Positions 44,401 to 55,140 of a stretch of 64,000 nucleotides of DNA are shown piece by piece (within the stretch, counting starts at the first letter, position 1; every line of letters begins with the position of its first letter). The notes under the pieces were generated by a model, which searched no databases, was not told the origin of the DNA, and saw only the letters and a program-made list of their open reading frames with translations. Both the position numbers and the translations under genes were made by a program. Origin of the DNA: Miscanthus floridulus (Eukaryota; Streptophyta; Magnoliopsida; Poales; Poaceae); contig NC_089589.1 of assembly GCF_019320115.1 (NCBI RefSeq), positions 26,016,487-26,080,486 of the forward strand, read 5' to 3'.

Positions 44401-45472
44401 GATCTATTATTAAACTCATCATATGTGTGTATATGCATATAAATTATCCTAACAAGTACTATATATATGTAGATTTACAATGACAGAGCTCAGAAAGGAA
44501 GGCTGCAATGAAATTGGTTTTGTTGATCCCCATATAGTATTCAAAGACCCAATTACTCCAAAGACTAATTAGAAGAATGAGTCAGAGAGTAACCTCATGA
44601 ACTTCTTAGTGAACCAACGCCACAAGAAGGATATACTCTTTCCCTATAACTTCAAGTGAGTGTTAATCATGTCGATCATCCTTAAAGGCTCATATGTTGA
44701 TTGTAGTTAATTAATGAGTGTTATGCGTTATATCCTATAAACACATGCAGCAATCACTGGATATTGATGGACATCGATCTGGTGAAAAGTCACTTGATAA
44801 TCTATGACTCGATGAGAAAACCACAACAAGACTACCAAGATATGATAGATATTATCCAGAGGTAATTTCAGGATCTCTAGCAACTATATATATACACAAA
44901 CATGATGATTAACTATATCTGATGACGTGGCAAATTTTTTATTGGGCAGTGTTTGGAAAACCTTTATTGAGAAGCAACACATGGAAAAATGCAAAGCGCC
45001 ACAGAATGTAATCCCTTTGAAAGTAAGTCCCCTGAATCGTATCATCTTTATTAATTAAACATATAGCTTTCACCGGATCACCAGATTGGATGACAAATCT
45101 TTTTCTCATAAAGTGGTGTCTGAGGCAGGAACAGGGGAACAACTACTGTGGTTACTATGTTTGCAAGTTTATCAAGGTGGTCTCCCAAAGAACTTCTACA
45201 GAGAGACTCAAAGTACGTTAAAAATACACTATATATTCATTTAATTATTATTATTGATTGTGTTACTATTTCTTTATATATATATATGTACATATATTAA
45301 TTTATTTTCCTTTAATTCAAACCTGTAGACTCGATGGTTAGAGGAAAAGGTCATACGGCAAGACCAAATCAAAGCAATTCAAGAGTCTATAGCCGGATTT
45401 TTTAATGAGCAGGTCATCAATTCCAAGGGCAAGTTCTACTTCGACCCAACAGTGCCATTGAAGCCAAGCTAG
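41499..45472 (+). pseudogene. CACTA 2 second gene: Transposase_24-like region joined to a Ulp1-type cysteine protease
   Basis: An N-terminal exon (MADPRNMDEELMMNLINTGT) ends near 41662, and the next follows a TTTTGTAG acceptor near 41749. The plant transposase region has MKFVHHYGYLVQDWLP, TWKKHLYTIYVKKNIAP and WFFTHGG, then frameshifts near 42450, a TAG near 42747 and a TGA near 43074. A proline-rich linker (RRSPTPQPPPPRRSPTP) leads to a C48-type domain in several short exons: NNHWILMDID with histidine, LIIYDSMR with aspartate, and QGNNYCGYYVCKF with the cysteine. It ends with VPLKPS at 45472. Ulp1 proteases normally cleave SUMO. Such domains are known in Mutator and CACTA proteins with unclear purpose. 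Catalytic residues remain, but the upstream frame is broken. Confidence 0.78.
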
Positions 45473-45755
45473 AGGATGAGAGGAAACTTGTTATGTCACA
45501 ACAACTGTAATGCAATCTTTTGTAATATATGCACATGAAATAATATAATGTAAAATACACATATGCATGCATGCATGTATATATATATATATATTTCTAT
45601 GCTTGAATTGTGTGATTTAATACGTTCATTGTGCTTGAACCGAAACATACTATACGCGCGTATAAATGTATAATTAGCAGTGTACAATACGACTTTGAAA
45701 ACCTATTTTGAAAAGAAAACAAAAAAATGAAAAGAAAAGAAAAAAGAAAAAAAAC
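45473..45755. other. AT-rich 3' flank of the second CACTA 2 gene
   Basis: Contains TA/TG-rich runs (ATGCATGCATGCATG and TATATATATATAT near 45560-45595) and A-rich sequence. No gene is seen. Confidence 0.4.
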
Positions 45756-45990
45756 CTTTAGTCCCGGTTCGTATTACCAACCGGGACTAAAGGTGCCGGC
45801 CATCGTGGCATGTCAGGAGGCACCTTTAGTCCCGGTTGGTGTTACCCACCAGGACTAAAGGTCCTCCTTTAGTCCCGGTTCCTGACCCGGGACTAAAGGA
45901 CCCCCCTTTAGTCCCGGATGCTTGCTCCCGGGTGGGGAACCGGGACTAGAGGAGGTTCCCCACCGGGAGTAAAGCTCGGTTCTCTACCAG
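45756..45990. repeat. CACTA 2 right subterminal repeats
   Basis: CTTTAGTCCCGGTT pairs with ACCGGGACTAAAGG several times, ending in GGTTCTCTACCAGTG. It mirrors the left end and fixes the terminus at 45992. Confidence 0.9.
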
Positions 45991-45992
45991 TG

Positions 45993-46748
45993 TGAGATGC
46001 AGGCGTGCGTATGAAACATGGAGGGCAAACCCTTTGGTTTTATAGGGGCGACGGGTGCGAGAAAATCGACTGCCTGCCTAGATCTCCGCTCCTGCCACGA
46101 CCTGTCAACACGTCTCGTTGTAGGGCGTGCGCATGCAACCTATGGCCGTCCCCTCGAAAAACGCACCAGACATTTCTCCTCTCCGAACGGGCCACAACCC
46201 ATCACAGGTAAGAGGGATACGGAGCTAAAAACGCTTCTATGCCCCGTTTGGGCCCAGGAGTTCAAAGGTTGGTCCACAGACGGTTCGACAATCGCTCCGG
46301 GCACCTTTAGAGTGAGGGGTGCAAAGGGATGGGCCCGCTAGCAGCCAGTACCCGAGCACACAAGCGCCGTGGGCATCCCGGCCCACGTTCGAGTCTCGAC
46401 CGGATATGATTCATGGTTTTTCCACGAAGAAAGGCAGAGAGCCCTCGGGACCGGTCGAACGGACTCGAGAACTATATGGATGGATCGCTGAGAATCTGGA
46501 GTCGGTCACCAGCTGACCCGAGGCGGACCCCCACGAACGGGATGCTGGGGCCCCACTCGGACTAGCCCGTTAACAGCTCACCGAGCACCATGATTCGTCC
46601 ATAGAGGAAAAATCATGGCACCGCTCGGCCCCTCTGTTTCTATCGGAAAAAAAATGCTTGAGGGAAGATGATCACAAAGACGATCCGACCCTCGACCGGA
46701 CCCCTGCTACGGGTGAGGGCACAAGGAAAGTTGGACTCGCAAGGAGAC
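45993..46748 (+). mobile_element. Interior remnant of an LTR retrotransposon, left of the inner element
   Basis: No domain is recognisable here; open frames are short and unsupported. When the inner element 46749-59218 and one GAGAC copy are removed, this stretch joins 59219-59455, which ends in a polypurine tract and LTR. It therefore looks like the 3' untranslated interior of that element. Its 5' LTR and coding part are absent, probably deleted together with part of the WAK kinase. Confidence 0.6.
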
Positions 46749-47075
46749 TGTCGACACAGAATTTTCATCTCCGTGCCGAGGACACACGTAGCAAGTTGGA
46801 AGGGTCTGCTCGATGGAGCAGATCCGCCTAGCTTCAGCGCAAGGGTGGTCGATCCTCTGCAATCCCCCCAAGACGTACCAGTCAATTTGACCCAGCAATT
46901 GACAAGGAGAGAAAGCTCATCAGTAATTAAGGGCGGAACGTGCCGGTGTTGCCAGACAGTCCTGAATGTGCGGCTCTGAGAGCCGATATGAGAGGAGATC
47001 GACTAAATAGTCGATTCCAGCATATTCATAAGAATAAATCGATTAAAGCTCATGGGGTCGTATAAGAAGAATCAA

Positions 47076-47546
47076 GAGAGAATTCCTTATTTGACACTGG
47101 GAAAATGAGTCGTTCCTTTCTTGGCCCTGAAATTTTCTTCGTTCCCTATTTGACATTCACTTCAACTTTCATCCCTAATTTGACACTACCATCAAATCCG
47201 TTAGCTAACGGTGTTAACTGGCTGTTAAAAAGACGTTTTTGCCCCTAGAAAAAAAAGCGGCGAAGCAAATTTAAGAGAAAAAAAAAACCTGCGCCTTTTT
47301 TTTGCAGCTGGGCGCATGCATCAGAGGTGGGCGCAGGTTTTGTTTCCTCTCAAATTTGCTTCGCCGCTTTTTTCTAGGGGCAAAAACGTCTTTTTAACAG
47401 CCAGTTAATACCGTTAACTAACGAATTTGACGGTAGTGTCAAATTAGGGATGAAAGTTGAAGCGAGTGTCAAATAGGGAACGAAGAAAATTTTAGGGCCA
47501 AGAAAGGAACGACTCATTTTCCCAGTGTCAAATAAGAAATTCTCTC
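47076..47546. mobile_element. Mutator-type foldback MITE in the LTR, 471 bp
   Basis: AAGAATCAA at 47067-47075 is repeated at 47547-47555, a perfect 9-base duplication. The arms start GAGAGAATTCCTTATTTGAC and are long inverted repeats meeting near 47300 at CTGCGCC. The corresponding place in the other LTR (about 57982) is uninterrupted, so the insertion came after the LTR element. It has no coding capacity. Confidence 0.93.
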
Positions 47547-48712
47547 AAGAATCAATTATCATTCAGGATAAATATTATTTAAGAAAATATTAATCAATGG
47601 TAATAAGGTATCAATGATGATCGGTTTATGCTGAGCCAATGATTACAAGTAACCAAACTCTTTTTTTATAAAGAGACAATTCAACACCACTTAACCATTT
47701 AATAAAGATAAATCTAATGAACATGTTAGATCTCATCCATCGCCATGACCAGTGGAGCATGAGGCAGAATCATGCAGGCCGTACAAACAACAATAGACTC
47801 GATGACCCTAGCTCATTACTAATATCAGTGGAGCATGAGGCAGAATCATGCAGGCCATAATACAATAATAAGATCATGGGGCTAATATATCTTTCAACTT
47901 ATCTCTACTTCCATGATCACATAACGTGAACTGTTCGTGAAAGCGCTCGATGTCAGCTAAATAGCCGATTCAGGCATAGCGCATAGTTAAGGTCATGCCT
48001 TCTCAGGAATAGTTCTACCAACTAACGATCTCCACTCCACGGTGCTAATAGTGGGGTGCGAGGCGGAATCCCACAGGCCATGAAAACAGGCCATGAAACA
48101 GTTCTCGCTAACCAATAGATCTACTCAAGATCGAACATGCCTTAACCGTATACTATGCACGATTAAGATTGATGTAAAACAGCCGATAAAACATAACTCA
48201 TCGTTTAAGGTGTAGGTTAGATCAACTTTAGATTGGCAAACGACGGGTTAAATAAGATATAAGGCCGATCTAAATTAATCTCAATCGGGCAGAGTGATAT
48301 TGCTGTAATTAGATGAACGATGAAAGCAATAAGCAATATTGGTAACTTAATGAATCTACCAAAGGCTGCCATACTAAGGTAGAGCCGATAACTTGACCTT
48401 GATCTAATTCAAGCAGTGGGGTGTGAGGCAGAATCACACAGGTCATACTTGAATTAGACAAGAGTTGATAACTAGCCTATACCAGAGTCGTAGTGGGGGT
48501 CGACCGGATCGATGCAGCCATACGAACAGAGGTATAAACCATGACGGTACTTACAGACAAGCAGTGGAGGTCGACCGGATCAATGCAGTTGTACTCGCTG
48601 AAGAACTCGCCAAGATCTACTCTACTCCTACTCCTAAGGGGTGGCCGGAGCCAAAAAAAGTAATTGACTTGTATTTGATTGATTGTTGTCTTCTACAATA
48701 GCCGGGGTTTGG

Positions 48713-48720
48713 TATTTATA
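48713..48720 (-). promoter_or_regulatory. TATA box in the LTR, minus strand
   Basis: Minus-strand TATAAATA lies within GGGTATAAATACC. The same box occurs at 58909-58916 in the other LTR, which supports minus-strand transcription of the element. Confidence 0.6.
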
Positions 48721-49022
48721 CCCAGAGCCTAAAATGAATCCTACTCGAGCATGACTCAATACAATTCTTTGGTATGAAAGAAATATTCCTATTTTAAGAT
48801 AACTTGGACTCTAATCTTTCCTCTTTTGTAGAGTCTGATATGTATCTTCTTCGCGCCAATCATACCCTGTCATCGTTATCTGCTGACGTCATTCGGAGAG
48901 AATTGATCCAGTGTCGCATTCGATCCAGCAGGTATCAATCTTTACTCTATAGACTCCTTGATTGGCATAATCCTAGAAACCTACGAGTTCCCATGCTCTT
49001 TTCCCAAATTTTGGTGTAAACA

Positions 49023-49036
49023 CATGCCCCCCAATT
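49023..49036 (-). other. Polypurine tract of the gag-protease element
   Basis: The minus strand reads AATTGGGGGGCATG directly before the LTR, the expected place and composition of the plus-strand primer. Confidence 0.7.
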
Positions 49037-49140
49037 TTGGGATAAAATGATTTTATCCCGAAATTCTGGTTCACTGGTTTACCATGCCGCAACTGCACCA
49101 TCTGAGATATACGTGCGACTCCTGACTCCTCGACCCGAGT

Positions 49141-49150
49141 TCTATATAAC
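49141..49150 (+). promoter_or_regulatory. TATA box of the antisense plant-mobile-domain gene
   Basis: TCTATATAAC lies about 185 bases before the likely ATG at 49328, on the strand opposite gag. It suggests the cargo gene once had its own promoter. Confidence 0.5.
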
Positions 49151-49327
49151 ATCCCAACAGTATATCTTGCAACTTACTTGGCCTGTTCGCTTTCTTCTTT
49201 CTTCTTAAGCCAACTTCAAACAGCCGACGCCGTCATCACCGAGGCCTCAAACCCTAGCAGATCATCTGTTCCAGTCGAGTCATCGTCCAAGCGATCCTCG
49301 CTAGATCCAAACCAATTTTTGACCGCG

Positions 49328-52300
49328 ATGGCGACCGTCGATCACGTCCCTGAGGTATATCCCCAAGTTTTCATTTTCCGAGTATCGGCGCCACCCCATA
49401 TCTTCTTTCTTTTTGAATTTATTTTACCCAATTTTTAGGAAATGAGGAACGAGATCTTGATTCCATCAGTTATCGTCCCTAATGCTTACTTCCTTGGGCC
49501 TATGGGTGATTCTGATCCATCCGATTTTATCCGTCAAGAAACCAACTAGATCCCCTTTAAACAGTCTATAGTGGATTCATCCTCCTAGAACAAAACTTCT
49601 TTAAGAAACTGTCCTAACGCACCTATGGGATAGAGAGATTGGTTCTGTAGGGTATCTGCGAAGAAAGGTAGAGACTGGGAGCTTTATGACCTGAACCAAT
49701 GCTTAGCACTTTCATTGTCCAAAATGGAGAGGAATGATTCACTCTTGATTTCTGCTTCTTATTTCTGGTCTAATGCTCTAAATGCTTTAATTTTTTGTCA
49801 CGGCCCAATGACCATCACTCAGGCCGACGTATACATGTTGACCGGCCTTAGGATTACTGGATTGGTGCAACCTTATGAGTATTTGAGTGCCGGTTCCAAG
49901 AGATTGGCTAAGATAGCAGACTGTACTGGATTGGCAAGTTACATTCTGAATCATATTGAAGATGGACCAGTTGTTAGTGAAAGAGAGTACGCGGCCTTTC
50001 TGAACATGTGGTTGAAAAGATTCATTTTCTGTGGGTCATCTTGTGGTTCAACCTATAATCACAAACTCATGGCGGAGTACCTAGCATTAGGCAAGAATAT
50101 CCCTTGGAAAATATCTGCTAGGAGCTGCTTATCATCTGATGTACCAGGTGGCTGCCTAACTACTGAACAATGAACCAATGCAGACTATCAGCGGTCCTTG
50201 GTGGCTGATACAATTATGGCTCAATTTGTACATACACAAGACTGTAAAGCCTGACCTCAGAGACTTGAGCTTTCCTTCCTCTAATTTTAGTGAGGAATAT
50301 AGAGGCAAAGAAGGAAGAACTCGACGGTGTATGAACTATGGTGAGGCTGCATCAGCCATAATAATCAACTTCGATGCTGGTCATCTCTTCAAAAAAAATT
50401 ACAAAGGGTTTGATACGGCCATCCTGACCTGGCTACCTTATAATGAGGAGGATGAACTGACTTTTCCTTTTAGATTCTGATTTGAATCTGGCTGTTCGGA
50501 CAAAACAGCGGCTGCGATCTTTAATTCTTTTATTAAGTCCAGTGTTCTTCCAGCCGAATTTCATCACGGTCGTGGTAAAATGATTAAAGGCTCCTCAATC
50601 CCAGGCAATCCTCCAACCTATGAATTTTACAACCCTTCATTTGTGGCCCGTCAGTTCGGCCTCGATCAACTCCCCCTTTGTTTGTTCTTCAAGAACACCC
50701 TAAAGCCGAGGGAAGATATCAGTGCCGTGCTAGAAGCTTCTAGAGTCTTTCAATTGGGATCAGATCTTCCTTCCTTTTCCTTGCATGACTGGGTCAGGGC
50801 CAGCTTTTCTTCCAATCTCTTTGAATCCTGGTGGCAAGAATGGCATTCCCATCTCTTTTGTGGGCCGGTCTACCCTCTGTGCAAAGCTCTAGATGGAAAA
50901 TTTGCTTCTGATAATGAGGTAATCCCATCATTCTCTTTTTGGAGAAATTACTTGGCGAATCTTCTTACCAACTACCCTAACCGACCCTTTCAGGATATTG
51001 AATTCGAGCCTCCAAGCCAGGATAGGAGAGGGCGTCCGATAGATTACCAGCCATCATGAGCCTCCAAGCCGGGATAGGAGAGGGCGTCCGATAGATTACC
51101 GGTCGTCATGCCCAATTTCAAGGATGGGATCAACCGCACCTTCTTTGAAGAAGTTGATGAGAACCCATGCTACTCCCATGATCATGACATGTCAATCTCC
51201 AAAGCGCAAAGTGACTCTAGGGGCAACTCAGAAAGCCACTACTGGAAAAGGACTCCATAGGATAAGACCATCAGCTACTCAGGTGAACGATTCACACTCT
51301 CCTCAAACTGATGTTCAATTTTTTTATCCCAATTTCTTCACAGTTATCGAGCATCGTGTCTTAGTCTGCTCTGGGCACAGGACAGTTATCTCAGGCACTT
51401 GATCCACCACCAATCGAACCTTCATCCCAGGAGAAGCCGATTTCAGTAGAGGCACCCAATGCTTTCTCAATGGCAGAAAATGTGAGTTTTATCCTTGATT
51501 TTCTATTAACTTTTTGATTTACCCGGTTTTCCAACCTTTATTTAATCATTTGTCACGCTAGACATCTTCTGAGGAAATACCCATGCAAGAGTAGGGGCCT
51601 GGCAGTTCTCCTATTGACAACGATCCTGTTGACGCTGGGAACAGTCCCATTGTTGATACTCATACTGCCGATTCCCCAATTCGGCATACACCTGATGGTA
51701 AGGAAATCGTGTGCTTGGCCTATTCCTCCGCAATAAACATGAATAAAAATCTCCCCTTGCCATTGCAGATATCAGCGCCAGAAATCTAGAGCCGATTCAA
51801 CCAGATGTTATTGGTGCATCACCAGCTGCTCCCCCTCTTCTGATAGAGGCTACTACAGAGAAGGTACTGTATCTTTTCACCATCCATTTTGCGACAAACT
51901 GATTCAAACCTTTTAATCAAGATTTCCCCTATATATAGGCACTCGATCTTCTGGCATAGTGTTGTTCTTTCAATCTTGAGGAGTATTTTGATGAAGATGA
52001 AATCAGATCGTCAGCCACTTCCTCTGCTAAATCCTTGCCAGAGGAGACCAGAAATCGGCTAAAAGATATACTGCCTGTATTCGAGAAGAACATAGTCGAT
52101 TTGGTTCAAGATACTGAATCAATGCAGCGAGTTTTCTTGGCTATTTAGGGTGATCCATCCCCAGCTCTCTCTAGGATCTTATCATATTTGCCTATTTTCG
52201 AAGATCAGGCCTTGAAGGTGAAAACAATTCAGAGGAACTTGTCCAACTATGAAGCTTTGTTGGCTAAAAGGGACTCCAATAGGCAACAGGTCAAAGAACT

Positions 52301-52610
52301 GACACAGTCGATTGATGCTCTGAAGAACTCTTCCCTCAGGACCGATCCAGAGTTGTCCCAATTAGAAGCCAAACGTGTAGAGCTTGAGAGGGAGCTAGAA
52401 AACATGAAGGCCGCCATTGATCATCGCAAGTCCACTCTGGCTCAAATACCTGATGCCATCAAACAGAAGAAACAGGAACTATTGGTCAAAGTGAAAGAAA
52501 GTAGAACTATCCATAGCAGCCTTGAGAACACCCCCGGAACAGCTGAAGAATGCGAGCACAAGATTGCAGAGGCTAATGCTGTCCGGCTTGCAATACTGAA
52601 AATCATTTAG
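49328..52610 (+). pseudogene. Antisense plant-mobile-domain (PMD) protein with C-terminal coiled coil
   Basis: ATG at 49328 (MATVDHVPE) is followed by an 84-base intron with GT and TTTTTAG borders (49355-49438), then EMRNEILIPSVIVPNAYFLG. The PMD core runs through 49715-50480: FWSNALNALIFCHGPMTITQ, DVYMLTGLRITGLVQP, FLNMWLKRFIFCG. It continues at 50580-51059 (EFYNPSFVARQFGLDQLPLC). A long coiled coil lies at 52188-52610 (LEAKRVELERELENMKAAID). Several early stops (near 49548 and 49587) and intervening frame changes mark it as decayed. PMD proteins are related to host MAIN-type factors linked to transposon silencing, and PMD genes are often carried by plant transposons. Here it is antisense to gag. 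Confidence 0.72.
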
Positions 52611-53017
52611 GATGTTCTGAATGTGTAATCTGTAGGTCAACATACATATCTTGTTGTATTTCTTTCTTTGGCCGAAGAACCGATTGGAAATAGCCGATTT
52701 CAGATTTACGTTCTTGATCTTAATTAAATCTAAAAATGCGGCTTTTATTTAGAGAACCTTTCGATCTTCTGCCTTTAGTCACCTAACGCCGCATCTTTCT
52801 TGGTATTAGCGAGGTGGCGCTTTATCTTCTATTAATTGTGGTTGCCTTTTGTATTTCCCCGAGGCGTCCATCTCTTCGCTCCGTGGCCTCAAATACTAGC
52901 CGAGGGCTCCGGCCTTGAACACATCTACACTCGCAACCGCTCCTGTTCCTTTGCACTTCTCCACCTTCACAAGCCTGTAGCGGGTTTTCTCCCCTTCCAA
53001 TAGATCCAAACAATTTC

Positions 53018-53883
53018 ATGGCCGGTGAGGACAACCGCGGCAAGCACGCGGCGGAGGAGACTCTGGAGGAGAATATGCCGGTGAGCCAGCACCTCCGACG
53101 CATGAGGTGAGATTGGTGTCTTCTGCGCATGGCGATGATCTGTAACCTTCTGTTCATAGGGGTGAACTCTTGTTTCTAGGTTTGTTGTGAACGATAGGCT
53201 TCGTCCTCTTCCCAGGGTTGGTGAACCCTCTGATGTCGTGTCCTCCGCGCCATCCTCATCGTCGGATTCCTCCGATTCATACAACGACGATGATGCTCGG
53301 CGTTTCCTCCAGGAGTGGAGGGCGGCTCAGAACCGCTACTGTGAGGTGACTCGAGAAAATAGCCAGCTCAAGATCCGCCTCGGGGCTTCTCAGGCCGCTC
53401 TTCATGCGGCTGAGGAGGAGGCCAGCACTGTCCAAGCGTGGCTGACCGAGTCCAACGCTGTGGTAATAGGTAAGACGATCTTCAGAGATGTTTCCATTCT
53501 GATTTCTCACTGCCTTTATCTTGATAGTTCCCCCTTTTCTATGATCATCAGCCCTGGCGATGTAGTTGGAGTCTCTCCAACTGGCGGTGAACGTGGCTGT
53601 TGATGTCATCAATGCCCGTGGCTCCCTTATCAATGCTCGTCTCCACGATGTTCTGGCCCATGTTTGGGAGATTGCCCTCCACGGTGTTCGTCATGGTGCG
53701 GCGGTGGCGCTGACCACGGCACAAGTTCAGACTAGGTACGAACTCCACACCATGGAGATTGGTTTCCCATCGGGCGACGGCCCTGAAGAACATGAGGACC
53801 TGCTAGAAGAGTTCGTCATGGCAGCGGAGGCCATAGTGGACATCACATCCGCTCAAGATGTAGTGAACAAGGTCTTTGATTAG
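53018..53883 (+). pseudogene. Second antisense cargo gene, three exons, unknown function
   Basis: Exon 1 is 53018-53106 (MAGEDNRGKHAAEETLEENM) and exon 2 is 53180-53469 (NDRLRPLPRVGEP ... ARRFLQEWRAAQNRYCEV). Exon 3 runs from 53552 (LQLAVNVAVDVINARGSL ... LHGVRHGAAVALTTAQVQ) to 53883. GTGAG/CTAG and GTAAG/TCAG borders keep the phase. A TAG at 53563-53565 in exon 3 breaks it. The product would be about 235 residues: serine/acidic-rich, then coiled-coil (ENSQLKIRLGASQAALHAAE), then helical. I do not recognise a domain. Similar proteins occur with grass LTR elements in my memory, without known function. Confidence 0.6.
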
Positions 53884-54351
53884 TTTGTACTTAGGATAAT
53901 CTGATGCACAAAAGACTCATGTTCTTTTCACGAATATGTTTCAATGCGACGCCTTCGCACACGACTGTGAATGTTTCTTGCTCTTTTTGTTTTTTGCTCT
54001 ATAGGCAATACATATCGTATCGGCTTTTACTGTCTTTGAAGATTTTTACTTTTTGAACTAGAGGCGATACCTTCCTAGTACCGGCTATTGGAGCCGAGAA
54101 CGAATCGGCTATCAAATTCAGATGTCAGGATAACATCTCTTCATGCATTTTTCATTCAAAGGTCAAGCAATTAACCAACTTAGGTCAAGCATCCTTTTAA
54201 GGGAAACAGAACTTCTCTTAAGAAATACATTGACTCTGAATCGCCCTTACACTTTAATTCAGCATTCACATACATCGGTCTAAACCCATTTCCAATACTC
54301 AATGTTTATTTTTCCTTCACTCAATGGTCGACGCGACACCACAATTACTGA
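53884..54351. other. Spacer between antisense cargo and protease region
   Basis: No coding frame in either direction. This, with the cargo genes, is where reverse transcriptase, RNase H and integrase would be expected in a complete element. Confidence 0.5.
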
Positions 54352-55140
54352 TTAAAACAAACTTTTAGAGCCGATTGCTTGAATCGGCAATTGGCCTTCA
54401 TTATTAATCCTGATAAAGCCTCCTTCCCATGTTTTGCCAGAAAGGCATTCGAAGTCTCCTAATTCCCAAAACACTAGATTGGCTGTTGCGATGCTCACAG
54501 ACTCATCAGTGTGAACCACCTCGACATCATCCTCATGCCAGTGAATCAAACATTGATGCATGGTTGATGGCACACAACAGTTTGCGTGAATCTAGTCATG
54601 ACCGAGGAGTAAATTGTATGAGCCTTTTCCATCGATGACAAAGAATGTGGTGAGCAGAGTTTTACTCCTGATTGTCAATTCAATGTTTATTGCCCTCTGG
54701 GTCTTAGATGTATTCCCTCTGAAGTCTCTAAGCATCATGTCAGTCTCAAGCAAATCTCCTGGTTCCTTGCCAAGCTTACGAAAAGTAGTGTAAGGCATAA
54801 GATTGACAGAAGCACCTCCGTTCACTAACATTTTGTTCATCGGCTTCCCATCAATAAAACATTTCATGTATAAAGCCTTCAAGTGCCGATGTTTGACTGG
54901 CTTATCAAATATCGCTTGGTGGGTAACCGTCAACTTGGCAACCATCTCTTCATACTCTGATTCATCGAAGTCTGAGTAAACTTCCTGATCTACCGGAGCT
55001 CTGAATTCTGATGGCAACAGAAAAGCCATCTGGATATTAGCCGATGGCTGCTTCTTATCAGCTATTTGCTTGGTACGCCACACTTGAGTTTTACCGGATG
55101 GCTGAGCCTGCTCTATCTCCTTATTCCTTAGGCGTTGCAC
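54352..55140 (-). pseudogene. Gypsy-type aspartic protease region, minus strand
   Basis: The minus frame from 55140 carries MAFLLPSEFRAPVDQE, HRHLKALYMKCFIDGKPMNK and then LVNGGASVNLMPYTTFRKLG. This is the retropepsin active-site region of gypsy elements, but DGGAS is changed to NGGAS, losing the catalytic aspartate. FFVIDGKGSYNLLLGHD follows. After a stop near 54592, sequence typical of the next pol segment continues to 54352 (STMHQCLIHWHEDDVEVVHT). There it ends, without a reverse transcriptase. The enzyme would process Gag. The active-site change makes this copy inactive. Confidence 0.85.

Larger units (their letters stand above)
33923..45992 (+). mobile_element. CACTA (En/Spm) element 2, complete ends, 12.07 kb
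   Basis: The left end is CACTAGTAGAGAACAG and the right end GGTTCTCTACCAGTG, an imperfect terminal inverted repeat. TGA at 33920-33922 and again at 45993-45995 is the 3-base duplication expected for CACTA. TTTAGTCCCGGTT inverted repeats fill both subterminal regions. Inside, on the plus strand, are two tandem hairpins, a GRF zinc-finger gene, TNP2, an internal end-like block with a TATA box, and a second gene that ends in a Ulp1-type protease. Stops in TNP2 make it non-autonomous. It lies at the break of WAK copy 2. Confidence 0.95.
46749..49022 (-). repeat. LTR of the gag-protease element (3' LTR in its own orientation)
   Basis: 2274 bases including a 471-base Mutator MITE. It is collinear with 57658-59218, apart from about 235 bases at 47750-47985 that the other LTR lacks. 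A motif of the form GTGG-GC-GAGGC-GAATC-ACAGGCCAT recurs near 47753, 47829, 48050 and 48416. Confidence 0.9.

Noticed and set aside
46005..46516. Overlapping plus-strand frames just right of CACTA 2
   Set aside because: Short, mutually overlapping, no recognisable domain. The region is noncoding interior of the truncated LTR element.
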